The notes: generated by a model from the letters alone, not told the origin. Numbered from the stretch's first letter, positions 51,168-59,626 are shown. The stretch is 64,000 nt of DNA from Bin55 sp964572845 (GCA_964572845.1 CAZNFX010000009.1:124001-188000); one strand, 5' to 3'. Made by a program: numbers and translations.

Positions 51168-51950
51168 ATGCGAATTGTCAGTTGGAATGTGAACGGACTA
51201 CGCGCACTGGCCAAGAAGGGAGTCTTTCTTGAGTTCTTGGAGTCGTGCAATGCAGATGTCGTCGCTCTTCAGGAAACACGAACGCTCGAATCACAGCTAA
51301 CCGAGGCAGTTAGAAAACCCAATGGCTGGCATTCGTACTTTTCGTCCGCCGATCGGCTCGGATATGCAGGCGTTGCCATTTACAGCAGAAAACCAGCTAG
51401 CAAAATTCTCTCGAAGCTTCCGGACGATAGATTCAATCACGAAGGACGCTATCTTGTAGCTAGATTCGGGCGGCTCTCTATCGCGTCGATTTACTTTCCG
51501 AACGGGGCGGGGAAGAATCGGGACAACAGTCGTGTGCCCTTCAAGCTCGAATTCTACGATTGTGCAAAAAGGACTCTAGATCGAATGCGAAAGTATGGTC
51601 CTGTGTACGTGACAGGCGATTTCAATACAGCGCACACCGCAATCGATCTAGCTCGGCCAAAGCAAAATGAGAAGACTACTGGCTTCCTACCAATCGAACG
51701 AAAGGCACTGGACGATTGGATGCGCTCTGGTTGGGTGGATTTGTTTCGTAGGCAATACCCTCGAGAAATCGGTCACTACACATGGTGGCGCCAATGGGGA
51801 GGTTCACGAGAAAACAATGTCGGTTGGCGCATTGACTACGTCCTTGCATCACCGTCTGCTGCTCGACTAGCAACCGATTCGTTCATTTGGGCAAGCACTC
51901 TTGGATCGGATCACTGCCCAATAGGGGTCGATACAAACGCTCAATTATGA
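51168..51950 (+). CDS. xth: Exodeoxyribonuclease III
   Basis: A 260-residue exonuclease III/AP endonuclease (ExoA/Xth type). Catalytic motifs are MRIVSWNVNGLRAL, VVALQETR (metal-binding Glu), YVTGDFNTAH (catalytic Asp-Asn) and the C-terminal LGSDHCPIGV (Asp-His). It repairs abasic sites and digests 3' ends of double-stranded DNA. Length and motifs are standard. Confidence 0.96.
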   Translation: MRIVSWNVNGLRALAKKGVFLEFLESCNADVVALQETRTLESQLTEAVRKPNGWHSYFSSADRLGYAGVAIYSRKPASKILSKLPDDRFNHEGRYLVARFGRLSIASIYFPNGAGKNRDNSRVPFKLEFYDCAKRTLDRMRKYGPVYVTGDFNTAHTAIDLARPKQNEKTTGFLPIERKALDDWMRSGWVDLFRRQYPREIGHYTWWRQWGGSRENNVGWRIDYVLASPSAARLATDSFIWASTLGSDHCPIGVDTNAQL

Positions 51951-52144
51951 AAAGGTGACATCTGCTCGATCCAATCCCAAGTGTGTTAAGCGCTTGAGAT
52001 ATAACCCCTAGAACGTTCAATTGCGCCAATTCTTCCGGACTTGCATATCTAGACGTTGCTTAATCTCTGACGCAATCGAATGTCGACCTGCATCAATTCG
52101 CAGGACGCCGAATCGATGTAACTGCACATCAATCTAGAATCACG

Positions 52145-53146
52145 ATGCAGAACTATTCAAACAACATCGAGAAAAATGTGGAACGTAGACACACACTTCA
52201 AGTAGAACGAACTATCGATGCCACTCCAACTGTAATTTGGCAGTGCTGGACTGACCCATCGCTCTTTGCTCAATGGTTTTGTCCAAAGCCTTGGCGAGTG
52301 ACTAAAGCGGATTTCAATCTTAGGATTGGAGGTCGCATGAATACGGTAATGGAAGGTCCCAATGGCGAACGCCAGGAATCTCACGGAGTTTGGCTGGAAA
52401 TTTGTCCGCCGTCAAGCTTAGTCTTTACTGACTCATTCACAGAAGGATTCAACCCCGTTGAGCAACCCTTCATGACGGGGTTTGTTCAACTCAAAGGCAT
52501 TAGTCACGACCAGACAAAAATGATCTGGGGCGCGTCTCACAAGTCAGTTGAAGACATGCAGCAACACTCAGATATGGGATTTGAAGCTGGTTGGAATGCG
52601 GCGGCTGATCAGTTGAATAAGCTCGCTGTAGAACTTGCTAATTCGCGAGACTTTATGCAACGGAAGCGGCGAAGTCAGCCAATACAGCGCAAGGTACGTA
52701 CCTGCCTTTGGTTTGACGGTCATATAGAGGAAGCAGCAGTTTTCTACGTTTCGCTTCTCGAGAACAGCTATATTGAAGCAATAAGTCGGACCGTGTCCAT
52801 GGATGAAGCAACAGTCGTTGAATTCGTCCTGAACGGCATCCCTTTCATGATCTTGAATGGTGGCCCCCAATACCCACAGAGTCCCGCTGTGTCCATTTCA
52901 GTTCTCACAGAGGACCAGTCTGAGACAGACCGACTTTGGCAGAAACTACTCTCGAACGGTGGAAAAGAAAGCAAGTGTGGGTGGATTACCGACAAGTTTG
53001 GTGTGTCTTGGCAGATTGTTCCAAAGAAGCTAGTCGAGTTTCTAAGTTCTGAGGACCCGGATCTCGTAAAGCGAGTCAGCAACGAAGTGCTACAAATGGG
53101 CAAGATTGATGTTGCCCGGGTGATTTCTGCAGCCAATTCTGGTTAG
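52145..53146 (+). CDS. SRPBCC (AHSA1)-VOC fusion protein
   Basis: A 333-residue fusion. Residues about 18-165 form an AHSA1-type SRPBCC ligand-binding domain (VERTIDATPTVIWQCWTDPSLFAQWF, then GRMNTVMEGPNG and FEAGWNAAADQLNKL). Residues about 180-310 form a PhnB/3-dmu-9_3-mt-type VOC domain (TCLWFDGHIEEAAVFYVSLL, then VEFVLNGIPFMILNGG and WITDKFGVSWQIVPKKL). Each half is common alone. The fused form probably binds a small hydrophobic or phosphonate-like ligand, or has lyase or resistance activity. No partner is adjacent and the substrate is unknown. Confidence 0.8.
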   Translation: MQNYSNNIEKNVERRHTLQVERTIDATPTVIWQCWTDPSLFAQWFCPKPWRVTKADFNLRIGGRMNTVMEGPNGERQESHGVWLEICPPSSLVFTDSFTEGFNPVEQPFMTGFVQLKGISHDQTKMIWGASHKSVEDMQQHSDMGFEAGWNAAADQLNKLAVELANSRDFMQRKRRSQPIQRKVRTCLWFDGHIEEAAVFYVSLLENSYIEAISRTVSMDEATVVEFVLNGIPFMILNGGPQYPQSPAVSISVLTEDQSETDRLWQKLLSNGGKESKCGWITDKFGVSWQIVPKKLVEFLSSEDPDLVKRVSNEVLQMGKIDVARVISAANSG

Positions 53147-53226
53147 CAAATAGATCCCGCTATTAGCCCGATGTACAAATGACATCAATCACAGGTTTCG
53201 CGCAATCAGATGGTGCACCAGCGTAA

Positions 53227-53376
53227 AGTCGCAAATTCAAACTGCCCGTTCGGCGCAGTTACCTACAGGTCTATGCCGGCAACACGCCGAAGGACAATCT
53301 TGATCGGTTGTTAGGCTACCTCGCTAGACCGTCGTTGCGAATCGCTACTTTCGACAGTCGTGGGTTGCGCGGCTGC
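53227..53376 (+). pseudogene. Relic of an IS91-type (Y2) transposase
   Basis: A plus-strand frame encodes RRSYLQVYAGN followed by NLDRLLGYLARPSLRIAT. This resembles the IS91/IS801 transposase core (VVYA...LLxYLxRxxxRxAI), part of PF04986. It is preceded by a TAA at 53224 and lacks both the N-terminal zinc region and the rest of the gene. It overlaps, antisense, the end of the small gene at 53311-53580. It marks an old insertion now reduced to a fragment. Confidence 0.45.
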
Positions 53377-53580
53377 AGGTTCTCGTCTCCACCGAGCCTT
53401 CATGCCACTAAAGCTCATTTGGGCTCTAGCTTGCTCTTCGGCCCATTCCTTGTCGAGTTCTCGAGCAGCATTCAAGCCATCTTCTGATCTGGGAAAGTAC
53501 TTTTGTCGAAGCTTCCCGTTTACGGAACGAGCGACTCGATAACTTTTGTACGATCCCTGTTCATGCTCATATACGCTCAT
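53311..53580 (-). CDS. Small basic/acidic protein, unknown function
   Basis: An 89-residue protein. The first half (SYKSYRVARSVNGKLRQKYFPRS followed by LNAARELDKEWAEEQARAQ) resembles small AP2-like or integrase N-terminal beta-sheet folds that bind DNA. The second half is low complexity (RREPAAAQPTTVESSDSQRR). A Shine-Dalgarno AGGAAGG precedes the ATG, and a TTAACA-17 bp-TATTAT promoter with a dyad operator lies just upstream. The signals for expression are therefore good although no function is known. Confidence 0.7.
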   Translation of the reverse strand: MSVYEHEQGSYKSYRVARSVNGKLRQKYFPRSEDGLNAARELDKEWAEEQARAQMSFSGMKARWRREPAAAQPTTVESSDSQRRSSEVA

Positions 53581-53610
53581 AGTGTTACCTTCCTGGCAAA
53601 AATTTCCTAG

Positions 53611-53639
53611 ATAATAACAAATCTATTTGGGCTTGTTAA
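53611..53639 (-). promoter_or_regulatory. Promoter with dyad operator for the small gene
   Basis: Minus-strand TTAACA (53639-53634), a 17-bp spacer and TATTAT (53616-53611), 31 bp upstream of the ATG at 53580. The inverted repeat TAACAAAT (53615-53622) and ATTTGTTA (53645-53652) straddles the promoter, one arm over the -10 box and one upstream of the -35, as expected for a repressor or activator site. Confidence 0.5.
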
Positions 53640-54010
53640 CACCTATTTGTTACATACAGAGAAATCGAGAGAATATCTGACTAACATCTATCTTCCGTGA
53701 GGTAAGCAATCCCAAGAATGGTCAATGTACATGTGGATCGATCTAGTGCTGTTTCCGACCCAAGACTCTCTAATGTGTCCTATTCTAGAATTCTACAGTC
53801 CAGTCATTTGCTCACTGTTGCTGTGAGTATCCACTGTACCTTGACCACCATCTCAAGCGATTATCTAAATTTCAGAGCTACTTGTTATGAATTCCTTGGT
53901 GACATCAAGTAACAAATTCAATCTTGGGTCTTGATGCTTCCCGTCCGCATTAATTCAATAGGAGTCGAAACAGTACACGCCCTATTGGATTTCGTCACTA
54001 TTGTTGACTT

Positions 54011-54031
54011 TATTCAACATAATGTTGAATA
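54011..54031. repeat. 21-bp palindrome
   Basis: TATTCAACA-TAA-TGTTGAATA: 9-bp perfect arms around three bases in otherwise non-coding sequence. It could be an operator, a recombination site or a mobile-element terminus. Confidence 0.5.
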
Positions 54032-54063
54032 GTGCCTGAGCATTCAATTGGTAATGTTTCGCA

Positions 54064-54085
54064 AATGCTAGCATTGCGATGCTAG
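54064..54085. repeat. Overlapping palindrome and hairpin
   Basis: AATGCTAGCATT (54064-54075) is a perfect 12-bp palindrome. It overlaps a hairpin with arms CTAGCAT (54068-54074) and ATGCTAG (54079-54085) around TGCG. The two structures exclude each other. Confidence 0.45.
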
Positions 54086-54556
54086 ACGTTGTAATTCGAT
54101 AAATTCAGTAGCGTATAGAGACAATAGGAACAACTCGGTCTTTGCAAACCCTATAGGTTGAAATACTAACAAGTCGCTGGCGTTTCCTCTTAACAGTTTG
54201 AATTAAGGAGGGACACTATCTATCTGGTCACCTTATGTGACTATTCGGATCAGTCTTGAATTTCCGCCGCTCTACCTTTCCTGACCGCAGCCAAAAATCT
54301 CCAACGAGTCACTTCTGAGCGGCGTTTCGTTGCCTATGCAGTTCAACACCCGGCAGTACCCTGTCAATGTGTTCAGGCTGCAGTATGTGCTGGACAAAGT
54401 TTGAGGTTCTCATCCACCAATCGGGGTCCCAAAGGAATATCGTTTACGTACATTCCGCACTATGTATACAGGACACAATAGGTGCGTTGAGGTTGGATCT
54501 ACACATGGGCGTTCACCGAACACAGCGCAGGCTAGCCTGGAACAATCTGGAGTACA

Positions 54557-55603
54557 ATGCAAGCATCGGAAATGGGGATTGGTCTTGTCATGACTCCACG
54601 TCGAAAGTTCATCAGAAACGTAGCTCTCCTAAGTGTTGGTACCCACGCCTTGCTCCGCACTGGCTCGCTTAGCGCTGCCGTAACGGAGTCAGATGCATTG
54701 CGCATCAAGGGATGGCCAAAAATGACGTACACCAAACTTGGGCGCACTGAGTTCAATGCCAGCCGACTCGTGTTCGGTTGCGGAGCAGCTCTTTCTCGAC
54801 GAAAGGACGAGAGATCCTTGGCCGCTGCGTTTGACCAAGGAGTAAATGTGTTCGACGTTGGAACGAGTCGCTACTACGGTGCAGCCGAACGGCACCTAGG
54901 CGAATTCATTAAGACACGTCGGGATAGCGTGTTCCTAATATCCAAGTCGTTCTTGAATGCGGGACGGGACGAGGAACCGAATGTCGAGAGAGCGAAGGAG
55001 ATTGCTAGTCAGTGGCGATCTGATATGGAAACGAGCTTAAAGGAACTTGGTCAGGACCATGTCGACGCCTACTACGTAATGGATGCTAAAAGTCCAGTCT
55101 TGGTTAAGAACGAAGAGCTCTACCAAGAATTCGAACGTGCAAAGAAAGATGGAAAAGTCTCATACTTTGGGTTAAGCACACACGACAACGCCCAAGAGGT
55201 TCTCCTAGCCGCAGCGGAAACCGGATGGTACGACCTTGCTATGGTCGCGATCACTCCAGCAGGATGGTATGACTACAACACTAGGCAGGTTGTCGAGGAC
55301 TCTCCACCTATGGTGGAATTGAGGAATGTCTTTGACAAAGCAAAAGATGCTGGAATCGCATTGGTAGGGATGAAGGTTGCCCGCCATATGGCTGGAGCTA
55401 TGTTTGGCGGCCGAGCCGCGCGACAAGCATACGATGGCTTTTATAACGAGAAAATGCAGAATGCTGAGTTTTCGCCGTTCCAAAAGGCTTACGCGTTTGT
55501 TCTAGAACACGGAATGGATGTCGTGAATGCCGACATTCAGAACTTCGACATTCTGGAAGAGAACTTCATCGCCGCCTCTACTTCCGGTGAGTATGTCAGC
55601 TAG
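54557..55603 (+). CDS. Tat-type exported aldo/keto reductase
   Basis: A 348-residue aldo/keto reductase with a twin-arginine leader MTPRRKFIRNVALLSVG near the N terminus. The barrel shows YTKLGRTEFNASRLVFGCG, GVNVFDVGTSRYYGAAERHLG with the Asp-Tyr pair, IDSKSF-like VFLISKSFL, and SYFGLSTHDNAQEVL. It lacks the ferredoxin-like cysteine tail of the similar gene at 47093-48328. The ATG at 54557 has GGAG five bases upstream; an ATG at 54590 would begin exactly at the Tat motif. It overlaps the convergent hydrolase gene by 8 bp. Substrate unknown. Confidence 0.8.
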   Translation: MQASEMGIGLVMTPRRKFIRNVALLSVGTHALLRTGSLSAAVTESDALRIKGWPKMTYTKLGRTEFNASRLVFGCGAALSRRKDERSLAAAFDQGVNVFDVGTSRYYGAAERHLGEFIKTRRDSVFLISKSFLNAGRDEEPNVERAKEIASQWRSDMETSLKELGQDHVDAYYVMDAKSPVLVKNEELYQEFERAKKDGKVSYFGLSTHDNAQEVLLAAAETGWYDLAMVAITPAGWYDYNTRQVVEDSPPMVELRNVFDKAKDAGIALVGMKVARHMAGAMFGGRAARQAYDGFYNEKMQNAEFSPFQKAYAFVLEHGMDVVNADIQNFDILEENFIAASTSGEYVS

Positions 55604-56477
55604 TTGATTCGTTAGTGCTGAATCGGGAAATGTTCTCGCTCACGAAGTTCCAAACGTAGTCACAGCAGAGCTCAGAGGCAGGAGACGGACTATACGCAAA
55701 GGCATGTGGTAGTCCGGGCATGTATCTATAGGCGACCTCGCCCTTTCTGTCTTGAAGTGCGCCAATGAGGTCTATCGTCATTGGCTCCGGTACGTTCGCA
55801 TCGTTTCCAGGCTGCACAATCATCACAGGAGGTGGGTCATCTGATTCGCCATCCCGCAATGTCCGTTGCACACTAGCATCTACCATGCAGTCCAAAGTCT
55901 GAAAGTAACCATCGTGCGCTTGCACGAGGTCTTTCCGCCCTGTGGTCTTGGCATACTGATAGCGGCAGGGCGGATCGGAGACTGGCCACAGAGCAACTAT
56001 GTATGCCGGCGCAGCCGAAATCTCTGACTCACGCTTGAACACTCCTTCTTCTGTCGATATTTTCGTGGCTTGGTGGTCCTCGCGACGAAAATTCATTCCT
56101 GCGAAAAGTGCAAGATGCCCGCCGGACGAACTTCCAATTAGGCCTATCGTTGCCGGGTCGATTCCAAACTCCGCAGCATGCAATCGTAGATAGCGGACGC
56201 CAGCAACAACGTCGCAGGATGCTGCTGGGTGCTTGTGGTCTGGACCACATCGAAAATCCAATGAAAGCACAGTGAGTCCCTTGCTTGCCAGATACTCTGA
56301 AACTAACCACGGAGTTGTACGATCATTCACCGTCCACGCTCCGCCGTGCACCACAACAATTCCGTGACCAATAGATTGTTGCGAGGTATAGCACCGTGCT
56401 AACAGTTCCAAGTCTCCCGCTTTCGCGTAGACCAAGTCTGTATTGCACACCTTCGGAGTTTGTGCTGAGGCCACCAT
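55596..56477 (-). CDS. Alpha/beta-hydrolase (acetyl-esterase-like)
   Basis: A 293-residue alpha/beta-hydrolase of the BD-FAE/esterase type. The oxyanion hole is GIVVVHGGAWTVNDR, and the nucleophile is in TIGLIGSSSGGHLALFAG. The aspartate lies in VQPGNDANVPE and the histidine in PGLPHAFAYS. Unlike hormone-sensitive-lipase members it keeps HGGAW rather than HGGGW. The ATG at 56477 is 10 bp after the stop of the beta-propeller gene, with GAGGAG there, so the two are one transcript. Substrates could be acylated sugars or small esters. Confidence 0.82.
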   Translation of the reverse strand: MVASAQTPKVCNTDLVYAKAGDLELLARCYTSQQSIGHGIVVVHGGAWTVNDRTTPWLVSEYLASKGLTVLSLDFRCGPDHKHPAASCDVVAGVRYLRLHAAEFGIDPATIGLIGSSSGGHLALFAGMNFRREDHQATKISTEEGVFKRESEISAAPAYIVALWPVSDPPCRYQYAKTTGRKDLVQAHDGYFQTLDCMVDASVQRTLRDGESDDPPPVMIVQPGNDANVPEPMTIDLIGALQDRKGEVAYRYMPGLPHAFAYSPSPASELCCDYVWNFVSENISRFSTNESTS

Positions 56478-56487
56478 TCTGCTCTTT

Positions 56488-57441
56488 CTACTCCTCAATC
56501 AATTCCGCAAGGCCGATGCCGCTTTCCCCACCAACCGCATAGAAGAGATAGACCCGCCCCTCTTCCTCGAGGATTGCAGGGTCCCGCAATTGGTTGACGA
56601 GTCCATAAGCCACACTACGGATCGACGGTTCTACCGGTTCTCTCGCCCCTTCCCAATCTCGTTCCGGTCGAAGCAGTTCGTAGGCCTCCGATTCGTGCCA
56701 ATTTTCAAATGGACGTGAGACATCAATTGCCGATACCAAGATACTCTCCGGTGCGTCGCCTACTTGGGTCCAAAACACATACAAAGTGCTTTCTCGCACC
56801 AGTAATGCTGCATGTCTCATATTCGGATTGAATAGTCTTGGCCCATGCTCGAACATGGCCATTCCATTCAGCGATCGATAAAACTGACCGGGCATTGCCA
56901 TGCCGTACAGGTGACCGCCGTACCAGAAGACCCGCAAGTAACTCTTGGCAACAATAGGGGGCTGGACATCAAACGCAATGCCATCGTTCGAGGTGCTCAC
57001 TCGAGAGGCTTGATAGCCGTACGACTCCAATCCATGGAAATACATCACGATTCGACGGCGTTGGTTGTCTACGAGTACGTCCGGCGATGCAATGTGTGGA
57101 GTGCTCATTTCCTTGTGTAGGCTATGGGGCAATTTGGCGAGCGCTGGGAGGTGCTTGACGTCGTCAGCAGCTGGTGGGGTTATAGCGAAACGCGACTCCT
57201 CAAGATGCAGACTTCCCGGAACATGCACGTGCCAATCCGCATGCAGATCATTCGCATAGGCTAGCCGAATATAGGTGCCTTTGTGGTCTGCAAAGTAGAG
57301 GTAGTAGCGACCAAGTGGGCTAGCAACCCATGCAGGCACTCGAATTACAGATGGTCCTTGAATGTTCTCGCCAATACTTGGGTCGGAGTGCCGATCAATG
57401 ATCGGACCATCTCGCAGTCTTTCAGCCCGCCAACGTGCCAT
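56488..57441 (-). CDS. Five-bladed beta-propeller protein (GH43-like fold)
   Basis: A 317-residue protein with blade-like repeats such as GRYYLYFADHKGTYIRLAYAN, RRRIVMYFHGLESYGYQASR, LRVFWYGGHLYGMAMPG, and RVYLFYAVGGESGIGLAEL. The pattern is typical of GH43/GH32/GH130-type five-bladed propellers. Acidic residues at blade starts (for example SPDVLVD and LRDPAILEEEG) are in positions used for catalysis in such enzymes, but the match is only at fold level. No signal peptide is seen. It is coupled to the downstream esterase, suggesting action on an acylated carbohydrate. The ATG at 57441 is chosen over a TTG 21 bp upstream. Confidence 0.7.
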   Translation of the reverse strand: MARWRAERLRDGPIIDRHSDPSIGENIQGPSVIRVPAWVASPLGRYYLYFADHKGTYIRLAYANDLHADWHVHVPGSLHLEESRFAITPPAADDVKHLPALAKLPHSLHKEMSTPHIASPDVLVDNQRRRIVMYFHGLESYGYQASRVSTSNDGIAFDVQPPIVAKSYLRVFWYGGHLYGMAMPGQFYRSLNGMAMFEHGPRLFNPNMRHAALLVRESTLYVFWTQVGDAPESILVSAIDVSRPFENWHESEAYELLRPERDWEGAREPVEPSIRSVAYGLVNQLRDPAILEEEGRVYLFYAVGGESGIGLAELIEE

Positions 57442-57495
57442 CGATTCCAATGTCAACCACAACTCCGCTAGAGACCCGCCAGTTAGTCGGTCAAG

Positions 57496-57858
57496 TCAAT
57501 AGCCAAGTAGGCTACTTATGAATCGTCCCGGCGCAAACGCAAACGCGCCAGCAATTAGCAATCCAGCCATCGTTCCCATCATGGATATCGCGTGCAACCT
57601 GACTTTGCCTAGACGTATTGCAACTAATGCCACCACCATGCTTATCAGAGTCCACGCTGTCAGTCCGTGCAACCAGCTGAAATTGCCGTCGTTGAGGTCA
57701 CGGATTCCGAAAGACGAAAGAGTAACGACCAACATCGTGGCAATCCAGATCCACCCAAGAACCTTGTGACGTAAGGTTCCCTTAACAAGGACTAAATTTG
57801 CAACTCCGATGCTGGCTGCGAGTATCGCGGCCAAGAGATGAGCCCAAACTACCACCAT
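57496..57858 (-). CDS. Small four-helix membrane protein (DUF2306-like)
   Basis: A 120-residue inner-membrane protein with four predicted helices: AHLLAAILAASIGVANLVLV, VLGWIWIATMLVVTLSSFGI, LHGLTAWTLISMVVALVAI and ISMMGTMAGLLIAGAFAF. The sequence KGTLRHKVLGWIWI with LHAISMMG resembles the DUF2306 group, whose conserved histidines may bind heme. Function unknown. Confidence 0.75.
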   Translation of the reverse strand: MVVVWAHLLAAILAASIGVANLVLVKGTLRHKVLGWIWIATMLVVTLSSFGIRDLNDGNFSWLHGLTAWTLISMVVALVAIRLGKVRLHAISMMGTMAGLLIAGAFAFAPGRFISSLLGY

Positions 57859-57908
57859 CAGCTACAACGAACAGTCACGATGGGGATGATCGTCGCTGAC
57901 CCAATGGA

Positions 57909-58727
57909 CTACCGTTTTGCATTATTGAAGGTTTGAAGAAGCTTGTCGTACTCTGCGCCGCTGGGTCCATTTAGAAAGTCCTTCTTGCCTAACAATTGCG
58001 CCATCGTGTCGCCGTGTCTTTCAACAAGTCTTTCCGCATGGGCACCGTAGTCTTCGACCGGGCGCATCATCAAGCGCGTGTACGTGATGTGGCAAACCAC
58101 CCTCTCGCCAGCCGTCGTTCGCTCCCAGTTGCTGTGCCAAATATTTCCATTCCACAATGCAACACTTCCAGGTGGGCACTCGACGGCGATTGCACCGGTT
58201 TTCTCTGCAATTTCCTGAGCGCTGGGATGACGTCGCAAGACATGGCTACCCGGAATTACCAAGGTCGAACCATTTTCTTTGGTGAATTCGTCACAAGCCC
58301 AGCACGCAGTCAAAAGCATGTTGTGCTCGGGAAACGGAGCTGGTAGCCAGTTGTGATCGGCATGCAATCCTATGGATTTCGATCCTTGCGGTCGAACGCT
58401 TGCTGCTACTTGGCTAATTAAAAATCCACGTCCTACCGAGAACTCCGCCATGGCCAAGAGTTTTGGATTCAGCACGGCTTCAGCAAATAGATCGTCTCTG
58501 GCCAACAGCATGTTGTGAGCTTTCTGGTCTTGTGCCAACTCGATGATTCGAGCGCGAAATGCTGAATTGAACGATTCGCTCGCAACATCACGCAGAACGG
58601 TCCAGCCATTCATGGTCAGCTCACGACAATTCTCCCGCAAACTCAACTCATCGATGGTTGGAGCTAACTCCTTCGAGATTGCGTCCGGTGGCAAGGTGTC
58701 AAAGTAGAAAACTGGTTGGTCGACCAT
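57909..58727 (-). CDS. Phytanoyl-CoA dioxygenase (PhyH) family protein
   Basis: A 272-residue Fe(II)/2-oxoglutarate oxygenase. The first iron ligands are in KSIGLHADHNWLPAP (HxD), the hydrophobic strand NMLLTACWACDEFTKENGSTLVIPGSH is typical, and the distal histidine is in ALWNGNIWHSNWERTT with an arginine (GERVVCHITYTR). It is the shortest and most typical PhyH protein of the window. Start ATG 58727; divergent from the DinB-like operon 127 bp away. Substrate unknown. Confidence 0.87.
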   Translation of the reverse strand: MVDQPVFYFDTLPPDAISKELAPTIDELSLRENCRELTMNGWTVLRDVASESFNSAFRARIIELAQDQKAHNMLLARDDLFAEAVLNPKLLAMAEFSVGRGFLISQVAASVRPQGSKSIGLHADHNWLPAPFPEHNMLLTACWACDEFTKENGSTLVIPGSHVLRRHPSAQEIAEKTGAIAVECPPGSVALWNGNIWHSNWERTTAGERVVCHITYTRLMMRPVEDYGAHAERLVERHGDTMAQLLGKKDFLNGPSGAEYDKLLQTFNNAKR

Positions 58728-58854
58728 AGCACTATTCTCGAAATTTCTTAGATTCTAGCAACACTAGCAACGCGATATGTATGCTCAGCGGAAGCACGAA
58801 TCACGTCGTTTCACCATGGCTAAAATACATTCAGAGTGTGGGAGACTGCGGAAT

Positions 58855-59619
58855 ATGCAACAAATCGACGATTTCTTCAACGAGGGTCGTGCGCTCTACG
58901 ATTTTCTTCGCACGTTGGACGACCATCAATGGGATATGCAAACTCCGTTCAAGAATCGCACTGTGAACTGGGTCGTACAGCATTTGCACGATGCGGATCG
59001 ATGGGCCTACCACTCCATAACCGATCCCGACGGATTTAGAAACTGGATGCGAGAGAGGGCTAACGGCAAGTCGTTTGACTATACAAGCACTGAAGGCAAA
59101 GACCTGCTCGAACAGTGGTTCACTTACATGTCGAATCTTTGTAATGCTATGAGAAATGCCGATCCGAATCTTCGAGCACCATGGTTCGGACCCGATATGG
59201 GCATGCGGATGATGGCAACTGCGCGGCAAATGGAAACGTGGTCGCACGGGCAGGATGTCTATGATCTTCTCGGCGTCGAGAGGAAACACACGGATCGAGT
59301 CAAGAATATCTGCCATATAGGAGTCAGAACTTTTGAATGGACGTTTGTAAATCGCAAACTGTCTCCACCCACACCTATTCCCTACGTACGCCTTGAGGCA
59401 CCATCTGGAGCAATTTGGGAATGGAATGATCAGTCGGACAGCGATTATGTGAAGGGTAGCGCTGTCGATTTCGGCCGTGTAGTCACTCAAGGACGAAACA
59501 TTGCAGATGTAACCCTGCAAGTGGGCGGCGATTCAGCCAGAGCGTGGATGGCTATTGCGCAGTGTTTCGCAGGTCCACCCGAAGATCCCCCTGCTCCCGG
59601 ACGCCGCACAGGACTCTGA
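58855..59619 (+). CDS. TIGR03084-like DinB-fold metal-binding protein
   Basis: A 254-residue protein of the TIGR03084 family with a DinB/MDMPI-like helical domain. The metal-binding histidines are visible as NWVVQHLHDADRWAYHS and RQMETWSHGQDVYDLLG. A C-terminal region (IPYVRLEAPSGAIWEWND, then VTQGRNIADVTLQVGG) closes it. Members are mostly from actinobacteria and marine proteobacteria and have no assigned reaction; related folds include thiol-dependent isomerases. GGGAG sits nine bases before the ATG at 58855; in-frame starts at 58777 and 58816 are less likely. It is first in a tight operon: the LLM oxidoreductase starts 7 bp later and a hydrolase 12 bp after that. Confidence 0.78.
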   Translation: MQQIDDFFNEGRALYDFLRTLDDHQWDMQTPFKNRTVNWVVQHLHDADRWAYHSITDPDGFRNWMRERANGKSFDYTSTEGKDLLEQWFTYMSNLCNAMRNADPNLRAPWFGPDMGMRMMATARQMETWSHGQDVYDLLGVERKHTDRVKNICHIGVRTFEWTFVNRKLSPPTPIPYVRLEAPSGAIWEWNDQSDSDYVKGSAVDFGRVVTQGRNIADVTLQVGGDSARAWMAIAQCFAGPPEDPPAPGRRTGL

Positions 59620-59626
59620 GAATCAC

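Larger units (their letters stand above)
53653..54556. other. Long non-coding region with palindromes
   Basis: About 900 bp with no gene I can support. It contains a 21-bp palindrome at 54011-54031 and a palindrome/hairpin pair at 54064-54085, and an isolated AAGGAGGGAC (about 54205) that is not followed by an initiation codon. A frame at 54367-54672 overlaps the next gene and lacks signals. The neighbouring IS91 relic suggests that this is decayed mobile-element territory. Confidence 0.5.

Noticed and set aside
53581..54556. Possible CRISPR or tandem repeat array in the long non-coding region
   Set aside because: Only isolated palindromes are present; there are no evenly spaced direct repeats.
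54367..54672. 101-codon plus-strand frame ahead of the aldo/keto reductase
   Set aside because: It overlaps the reductase start in another frame and is rich in Cys, Trp and His without family similarity; likely chance.
58831..59520. 229-codon minus-strand open frame
   Set aside because: It is antisense to the DinB-like gene, whose product matches a known family; no ribosome-binding site was seen.
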